A stretch of DNA of 37,378 bases from Prevotellaceae bacterium (GTDB lineage Bacteria; Bacteroidota; Bacteroidia; Bacteroidales; Bacteroidaceae): NCBI GenBank assembly GCA_030536165.1, contig JAUNQM010000001.1:251-37628 (forward strand), given 5' to 3'. Below, piece after piece: positions 26,081 through 35,000 of the stretch. Each line of letters opens with the position of its first letter. Positions within the stretch are counted from its first letter, which is position 1. The position numbers and the translations under genes are program-made. The notes under the pieces were generated by a model. The model was not told the DNA's origin and did not search any database. It worked only from the letters and a program-made list of their open reading frames with translations.

Positions 26081-29000
26081 CTGCGCTCGACGAGATTTGC
26101 TATCTGTCGTATGGTCGGAGCCTTCATTATGTCAGCCACAGTGACTCTGACGTTGTGCCCCTGAGTGATTGCCATCGACAATCGCATAGCCAGAAGCGAC
26201 GTGAGTCCGAGTGAAAGCAGGTTGCTCTGCACGCTGATGCGCTCAACCTTGAGCATTTCTTCGAGTCCTTCAGCCAATCGACGTTCGATGTCGTTGGATG
26301 GTGCTATGTACTCGTCGGCTGCGATTTCTGGCTCTGGAAGTGCCCGACGGTTGATTTTTCCGTTAGGGAGTCGTGGCATTTCGTCGAGTTTCATGTATGC
26401 TGAAGGGTACATATAGTCAGGGAGTGCAGATGCTTCTACCACCTTCATGATGTCGGTATCGGTAGTAGCGGCATCGACAACAGTGTAATAGAGGGCTATC
26501 ATTGCTGTTCCGTTGACTTTCTTCACGGCAGCTACGACCTCGTTGATACCTTGCGTAGCCATTGCCACACTCTCGATTTCGCCGAGTTCGATACGATAGC
26601 CACGCACCTTGACCTGTCCGTCGATACGTCCGAGACAAAGCAACTGACCGTTGTCGTCGTAGCGTGCGAGGTCGCCAGTGTGATAGAGTCGTACTGGTGT
26701 GCCGTTGATGTTTTTATCTACAAACGGACAGTCGCCATATACTTTTGCTGTCTGCTCTGGCAGATGCCAATAGCCAACGCCGACCTGAATACCCGCGATG
26801 CAGAGTTCGCCTATTGCACCGTAAGGCACGAGTCGTCCGTGATTATCGACGATGAAGCACCAGCTGTTTGCTACCACGTGTCCGATAGGTATGTCGGCAT
26901 ATTCCTTGTTTTCTTCCATAGGGAACACGCTGATGTGGTCGGTACATTCCGTCGGGCCATAGAAGTTTAGTATCTGTGCCTTGCGTGATATGACGCCTGT
27001 GAGCTTCTCTCCGATGGCACTGATGTAGCGCACAGGGAGCTCGAAGTTATTGGCAATGAGTGCTGCGATGGATGTTGTGTATCCTCCACCAGTGATGTTG
27101 TGGCGCACGACGAAGTCATAAACAGCCTGCAAGTCTTTGCGTATTGACGATGGCATGATGTGCAGACTACCGCCGAGAAGTAGTATTGGGTAGAGGTCTT
27201 CGATATGGCTATCGAATGAGAATGAGCGGTGCGAGCTGATGCGGTCGGATGGTGTGAGCTGCAGTTCTTCCGTCGTAGAGAGGATGTAGCTCATGAGTCC
27301 GAGGTGATGGAGCACGACGCCCTTTGGCTTGCCTGTTGAGCCAGACGTGTATATTATATATGTGTAGCAGTCCGGTGTGCAGAGGTTGATAGGCTTGTAG
27401 TCTTCTGTCCAGTCTATTTCGTCGAGGAAGAGGATCTTGCCGTTGTCAAGCATTGTCTGCAACATGTCGAAGCCTGCTGTCCCACGTTTCGTGTCGAAGA
27501 CGTCGTGGGTGGTGATGAGTATTGGTGCTTCGCTGTTTTCGAGCATATAAGCCAGTCGCTCTACAGGGTATTCGAGGTCGAGAGGCAAGTATGCCGCCGC
27601 TGCCTTGTGGATGGCAAATACGGATGTAGGGAAGTCGATGCTTCGCTCAATCATCACACCGATGAAACTCTGCTTGTGCGCACCCTTTTCTATGAGTTTA
27701 TGCGCGAGCAGGTTGGAGCGATGTTCGAGTTCGGCGTATGTGAGTTGGCGTGTGTCGTCGTCAACAGCGAGATTGTCAGGCACCTCGTGAGCCTTCGCGA
27801 TGAAGTAGTCGAGATACGTCTTAGAATAATCAAACGGCATATCCTTGCCTTTCGAGAGACGTATGACCTCAGCCTTGTCGGCTTCAGACATGAGCGATGT
27901 CTCTGCCACCTTGCTGTCTATTGCCGATGGCAGGCTGGTGAGCAGATGCTGCATGGTCTGCATGACGGTCTGCATGCGACGGTCGGAATAGAGGTTGCCG
28001 TCGTACATCATGTTTATGCTCATCGACATGTTTGCATCGTCGAGGGCTATGACGAGACGCAGTTCGTTGAATATCTCTTCATCGTTCTGGAGCGGACGGA
28101 TGTTCATCTTTTCGCCGATAGCGTTGACGGTATCCTTACCAGCGTAGTTCTCGAAGATGAGAGTGCTCTGGAGCAGGTTGCTGCGGAGCGACGACTGCTG
28201 CTGTATCTCTGCCAGTGAGCAGTAGTCGTGGGCTGCCGAGTCGGCTGCCTGCTGCTGCAATGACTGGAGCGCAGAGAGGACGGTCGTATTGTCTTCGGTG
28301 CGCACTCGTACTGGTATAGTATTGATAAAGAGTCCGACGAGGTCGGCAACGTCGCCATGATTTCGCCCAGACACGACCTTTCCGAATATAGCGTCGGAGT
28401 TGTTGTTGAATATGTGGAGAGTTGTTCCCCATACGTATTCCATGATGGTGTTGAGCGTTATCTGATGACGGCTGCAGATGTCGTGCAGCTGCTGCATTGT
28501 ATCGCTGTCGATGTCGAGCGTCAGGCTCCGTGCTATGCGTACAGCCTCTGTCTCTGGCTTGTAGGAATATGGGATGATGGCTTTGTCGGTATAGTCGGCC
28601 ATCAGTTCTTTCCAGTAGGCGAGTGACGACTTCTTGTCGAACGCGAGGAGGTTGCGCACCGCTTCCTCATATCTGCCCGATGCGGCGGCGACGATAGGAT
28701 GCTCGTTGCCAGCCATTGCGTCGAGGAGGGCGCCGAGGAAGTCTTGGAAGTAGATAGGTTGGCACCATCCGTCGATGATGATGTGATGGGTGATTAGGAG
28801 TATGTGGCACGAAGTGTCGGAAGTCTTTAGCACCACTACGCGATAGAGTGGTGACGACTGGAGGTCGAACGATGCAGCCAGTTCCTCACGGTGTATGCGC
28901 TCGGATGTGGCAAGGATGTCGCCCTCGTAGGATATGTCGATATATCGGAGACCGAGCTTTCGGTCGATGATAGCCTGGCAAGGAGCATCGACGCCGCGAT

Positions 29001-32000
29001 AGATGATGGAGGTGCGGAACACCTCGTGCTTGGCGGCGATGACGTCGAGGGCATAGCGCACCTGCTGCTCGGTAGGCAGAATGCTCAGCTCGTAGCGGTT
29101 GATGAGCACGTAGGCAGAGGTCTTAGGGTCGTTCATATACTCAAGGAGTATGCCCTCCTGCATAGGGGTGAGAGGGTAGATGCGCTGTATGGTCTCGCCA
29201 CGATCGGCATATTGCCGGCTGATGCTCTCATACTGAGCGTCGGTCCAGCCAATGGCACCGAGGTCGGAAGCCGTAGGCTCGGTAGCCTTCACTGAAAGGG
29301 TGTGGCTCACTATCTCCTCAAGCTGACGGCAGAAACCGTCGGCAATGGCGCGGGCTTGCTGAGGGGTATATACCTTTGTGTCGTAATCGACATTGATGTC
29401 GAACACTCCTTCGATGATGGTGCAGTTAATCATATAGGTGACACCCGTCTCGCCCTCGGTGTTGACGGAGAGCCCCGTATCGACAGCGTCGGCAATCTTG
29501 AAGTCGCCCATAGTGTCGGCAGACTTCACGTCGCCGAGGTAGTTGAAGCCGAGACACTCGGTGAGGTCGGTGCGGAGGTTGGTGTCGTCGTCGAGCGATG
29601 GGATATATTGCAGTATGCCATAGCCGAGACCCTTGTTAGGCACAGCGCGGAAGGTCTCTTTCACGAGACGTACATCGTGGCGGACATCGCCGTTGAGTCC
29701 TTCGACCACGACAGGATACATAGAGGTGAACCAGCCGACGGTGCGGTCGGTGACCAAAGGTTCGTGGATAGGTTCGCGACCGTGCCCCTCCATCATAAGG
29801 CTTGCACTGTCGTTGCCAGTCACGTTGCGGTAACTGCGCAGGAAGGCAGCGATGAGGAGGTCGTTCTCCGTAGTGTTGTAGGCATCGTGGGCATCGGTGA
29901 GAAGATGCGACAGACAGTCGTTGCTATACTGGATATTGAATCGGCTGAAATGCTCTGCGCTGCCACCGCCTTGAGGCAGGGTGGTCATCTTCCTCTGCAC
30001 ATTCTCCCAGTAAGGCTTTTCGAGACTGAGCTTATAGCTGTCGCGATAGCGCTGGATGGCTTCGGTATAATATTTGAACGAGTGGGTCTTTTTAGGCAGG
30101 GAAACCTCCTTGCCGGCAATAAGCTGGTTGTAGGCGAGGATAAGGTCTTCGGTGATAACTCGCCACGACACTCCATCCACTGCCATGTGGTGGCAGATGA
30201 GCACGAGGACATCGCTTGCTGGAAGATGATATACCCCGACCTTCATCACAGGGCCATGCCTGAGGTCGATAGCGGCATGCATCTTTCCTGCATGTTCGGT
30301 TATCTCGTCCTTGCTGCTGATGGTGAGTTCTGCGAAATTGTAAAGAGTGTGGTCGGTGTCGTTGATAAAGATTTTGCCATCTTCTGCCCTCATGCGGAGC
30401 ATATCATGATGTATTGCCACTGCATCTAAGCTCTTGCATAGTGCATCGATGTTGATAGGCGTAGCCGATTCGATAGCCACACTCTGGTTGAAGTGTTCGG
30501 CGTGAGGCAGGTTCATATTGAAGAAATAACGCTGGATAGCACCAGGGAGAATTTCGCCTGTGACAGTCTCTTGGGCGATATTGCTTTCTGCACCTATCTC
30601 AGCCGAAGCAGCGATAGCCTTTACCGTCTTATGCTTCATCACGTCAGCCACGGTGAGCTGTATGCCTTTTTGCCGCAACATGCTCACCAGGCGGATAGAC
30701 TTGATAGAGTCGCCGCCGAGCGAGAAGAAGTTGTCCATTGCTCCCACCTTGCTGTCAGTGTTCAGTACCTGTGATATACATTCAGCCACGGCAATCTCTT
30801 TCTCGCCAACAGGCTCAACATATTCCGTCTGCTCTATCACTGGTTCAGGCAGTGCCTTCGTGTTTACCTTGCCGTTAGGAGTCAGTGGCATCTCGTCGAG
30901 TTGCATATATACATCTGGCACCATATAGTCTGTGAGCTGGGCTGAAAGGTGTTCATCCAGCGATGCTGTGTCGATGTTTGTGTCGGCAGAATAGTATGCA
31001 ACAAGATGCTGCACACCATTGACAGTTTTTACCAATACCTTTACGAGCTGAACGCCGCCATAGCTTGCTATCTGCGACTCAATCTCGCCAAGCTCGATGC
31101 GGAAACCACGGAGTTTCACCTGTGAGTCGATACGTCCGAGGTATTCCAACTGCCCTTCTTCGTTGTAGCGAACGAGGTCGCCAGTGTGATATACTTTCAC
31201 ATTCTTGCCGCCGATGAGGAGAGTATTGAATTTTTCTTCGGTCAAATCCTGTCGGTTCCAGTAACCTGCTGCCATCTGTATTCCTGCCATACAGAGTTCT
31301 CCTGCAACACCGTCTGGCATCAGATTGCCGTATTTATCAACGACGTATGCTGCCGTATTGTCCAACGGACGACCGATAGGGATATTGCTGTATTCGCGGT
31401 TTGGTTCGAGTTTGTAGATAGTGGCATCTACGGTAAACTCGGTAGGACCATAGGAATTATACAAATCGCACTTGCAAGGCAGGTTCATGGTCATCTTTTC
31501 GCCACCCACATTGAAGTAGTCTAACTCCATGTCAGGATATTGCTGGAGCAGGAGCATACCAAACTGTGTAGAGTAGCCGCCGCCCGTAATGCCGTTGTCG
31601 ATGATAAACGAATGCAGTACGTCGATGTCCTTTCTTGCCTCCTGTGGAACTACATACAGAGTACCTCCGACTGTCAGAACAGGGTATAAGTCTTCAACCG
31701 AAGCATCGAACGAGAACGATGAGTGGCAACAGATGCGGCTGTTCTCAGTGTGGTGGAATAGCTTGGCAATGAAGTGTATGAAGCTTGTCTTTGCACGGTG
31801 AGGAATCATCACACCCTTCGGCTTTCCTGTTGAGCCAGAGGTGTAAATCATATAGGCAAGACCGTCTGGGGTGGCAAGGTTAAGGGTTTCTGGTTTCAGG
31901 TTTTTTGTTTCAGTTTTCAGGTCATCGATGAAGATGATATTCTTTGCCGTGAAGTCATCGCCTTGTGAAGTTTTCTCATTATATATATTATGCGATGTGA

Positions 32001-35000
32001 TGAGCACTTGGCTCTCGCTATCCTCAAGCATATAGAGCAGACGGTCGTTAGGATAGTCGTAGTCTAACGGCACGTAAGCATATCCTGCACGCTCAACGGC
32101 AAGTGCTGCAACGAGGAAGTTTATCTCGTAGCCAAGCATGATGCTCATAAACGGATGCTGACCAGTATTCTCACCTACGGTGTCTAACAGTTTCTTTGCG
32201 AGTGCATTTGAGAGGGCATCCAACTCTCCGTAAGTATAGCTGCTCTTACCATCAGATACAGCCACAACATCCTTTCTCCTTTCAGCCTGAGCAAGGAAGA
32301 GGCTGACAAAGGTGTCGTTCTTGTCATATACAAGTTCATCACCTTGCGACTGACGGATAATTCTCTCTGCTTCTGACGCAGAAATCAGTGGCACGGCAGT
32401 AGCTACATTGCCCTTCACACAATTCTCAGCAAATGTCTTGAATGCCATGCTCAGTGTCTCCATGTCTTTACGATTGTAGATAGTGGCATCGTATTCAAGG
32501 AAACTCTGATATTCTCCCTTGTCATTGCTAAGTATCGTGATTGAGAGAGGGTTCTTTGCTGTATCCCAGTTTAGGTTGCCATAGTTACCAGCCTGATTGT
32601 CTAAGACAATGTCGGTTTCCAAGTCAACGAAATAGTTATATACGATATTGACACCGATGTCGTGGCGGGCAACCATTTCTTCGAATGGATAGAAATCGTT
32701 GTCGATGGTGTTACGCATTTGCGTATCGATGTCCTTCACTATCTCCGCCATCGGACGCTTGAAGTCTGTGCATACTGATGGCAGCGTCTTCACGAATACA
32801 CCAAAGAAATTATCGAGTTTCAGTTCTGCACGACCATTGCTGATGAAGTGGATGAGAGTCTTGTCCTCACGCGTCAGACGATGAAGCACGGCATGGAACA
32901 CGCTCATAAAGAAACTGCTCGGCAGCAAAAGGTTCTCCTTGCAATACTTGTTTATTTCTGCGGAAACGATGTCGGTGCTGATTGTGTCGTAGCGTTTTCC
33001 TTCGTCGAGTGTTGACGAGTGTGGATAGTCTGTTGTTTCCACACCGTCTAAGAGCGTATCGAAATACGTTTCAGCCTCCTTGCCTCGTTCCGACTCGATA
33101 AGTTCCTTCTCGTCGATTGCACGGTCGTATGCCGTATATACTTCCTTCTCCAATGGCTTCCCCTCAAAGGCTTTCTTCAGTTCGAAGGCAAGCACCTGGT
33201 TACTCGTACCGTCGCTTATCAGGTGGTGAATGTCGATAAGGAGCGATGTCTCGTTCTTGTAATGGAAGATAGTGAAACGGTAGAGTGGGTCATTCATCAA
33301 GTCGAATGGTCGCACCTGACTCTGGAAGAATGCTTCATCAGGGCGAGTGTCGAGTGTCACTTCCGTGATGATAGGCTCGAGGGTGTCGTCTCTGTGCTGC
33401 ATCACCTCGCCATCGTGCTCCTTCAGTCGGCAGTTGAGGTATGGATGTGCGTAGAATACTTCCTTGACAGCGTTGATAAGGCGATTGGAATCTACGTCAA
33501 CGAATGTGGAAACACTCGGAATGTTATACATGATAGCATCAGGATGCACGATGCAGTCGAAATACATACCCTTCTGCGTCTCGCTCATAGGATACCATTC
33601 GCGCATCTCGTGTGGCTGGAGCGGATTCTCCTCTGCAACCACGATGCCGTATGCCGTCTTTACCAACTGACTAATCACTGGGTGCTTCATTATGTCGCGC
33701 GTAGAAAGCTGTATATCGTTACGTGCGAAGATGGCAGACAGACGTATGGCTGCGATAGAACTGAGTCCTACCGACACAAGGTTTGTCTCAACGCCAAACT
33801 CCTTCGTGCCGAGCATCTCGGCTATGAGGTTCCACATCTTCTGTTCCTGCTCATTGCGAGGCATCACTATCTCCTCGGCCTTCATCTGTGGCTCTGGCAA
33901 TGCCTTGACGTTGGTCTTACCGTTTGGAGTCAGCGGCACTTCGTCTATCTGCATATAGATGTCTGGTATCATATATTCTGCCAGCGACGTGCCACGCAGA
34001 GCCTCCTCTATCTTCTCGGCAGTGATAGCCGCACCATCGGCCACTGTATAATAGAGTATCAGATGGTCCATACCGCTAATCTTTTTCACCACGGCAATGG
34101 CCTTCTGTATTCCTTCTATGGTTTCAGCCTGCGTCTCAATCTCTCCGAGTTCCACGCGGAAACCATTTATCTTTACTTGGTTGTCGATACGTCCGAGTAT
34201 CTCCACCTCTCCGTCGGCAGTCCAGCGTGCAAGGTCGCCTGAACGATATACGCGCACTCCGTTGTACTCAACAAATCGCTCCGCCGTCATCTCTGGCAGG
34301 TTGTTGTAGCCGCGTGCCACACCAGGACCGCCAATGAGCAGTTCGCCAGCAATGCCGATTGGCACTTCACGGTCGAACTTATCGACTATGTACTCTACAT
34401 AGTTGAGCAGCGGCCTACCTACCGTCACACGCTTTGCATTCGTAAGGTTGGCTATGTTTGATGAAACGGTAATCTCCGTTGGTCCGTATGTATTGATAAT
34501 CTCAACCCCCAGCGACTGCAACTTCTCCAACAGCGACTGAGGATACATCTCACCGCCCGACCATACCATCTTGCACCTGCTGATTGCATCGCAGAACTCT
34601 GGCAACTCCAGATAACTCTGAATACGTGAGCACGTGCCGTTGATAGCCTCCGCGCCTGTCTCGTTCATGAGTTTTGCAAGGAGTATAGGGTCTATCACCT
34701 CCTGCTCGTCGGCAAGCACGGTCGTGATGCCGTTGTAGAGTGAGCCTGCAAACTCCTTCAGCGACATGTCGAACGACAATGTGGTAATCGACACGTATGT
34801 CTTCACGCCAAGACGCTTCAACCCTGCAATATGAACATTTGCCGGATGGTTATACAGGTAGTTAGTGATACCCACATGTCGCAGCATCACTCCCTTTGGC
34901 CGTCCTGTCGAACCGCTGGTGTATATGAGGTAAGCAAGGTCTTCTGGCGAAATCTCTACCTCAGGGTTTGCTGTGCTGTATTTCTCGTTCTTGTAAATAT

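Noticed and set aside
29302..30429. Long plus-strand open frame (375 codons), and others such as 34831-35844, 33223-34242 and 2816-3679
   Set aside because: They lie opposite strongly supported NRPS or hydrolase coding sequence, are rich in Cys, His, Arg and Val with no recognisable domain, and arise from codon bias on the other strand.
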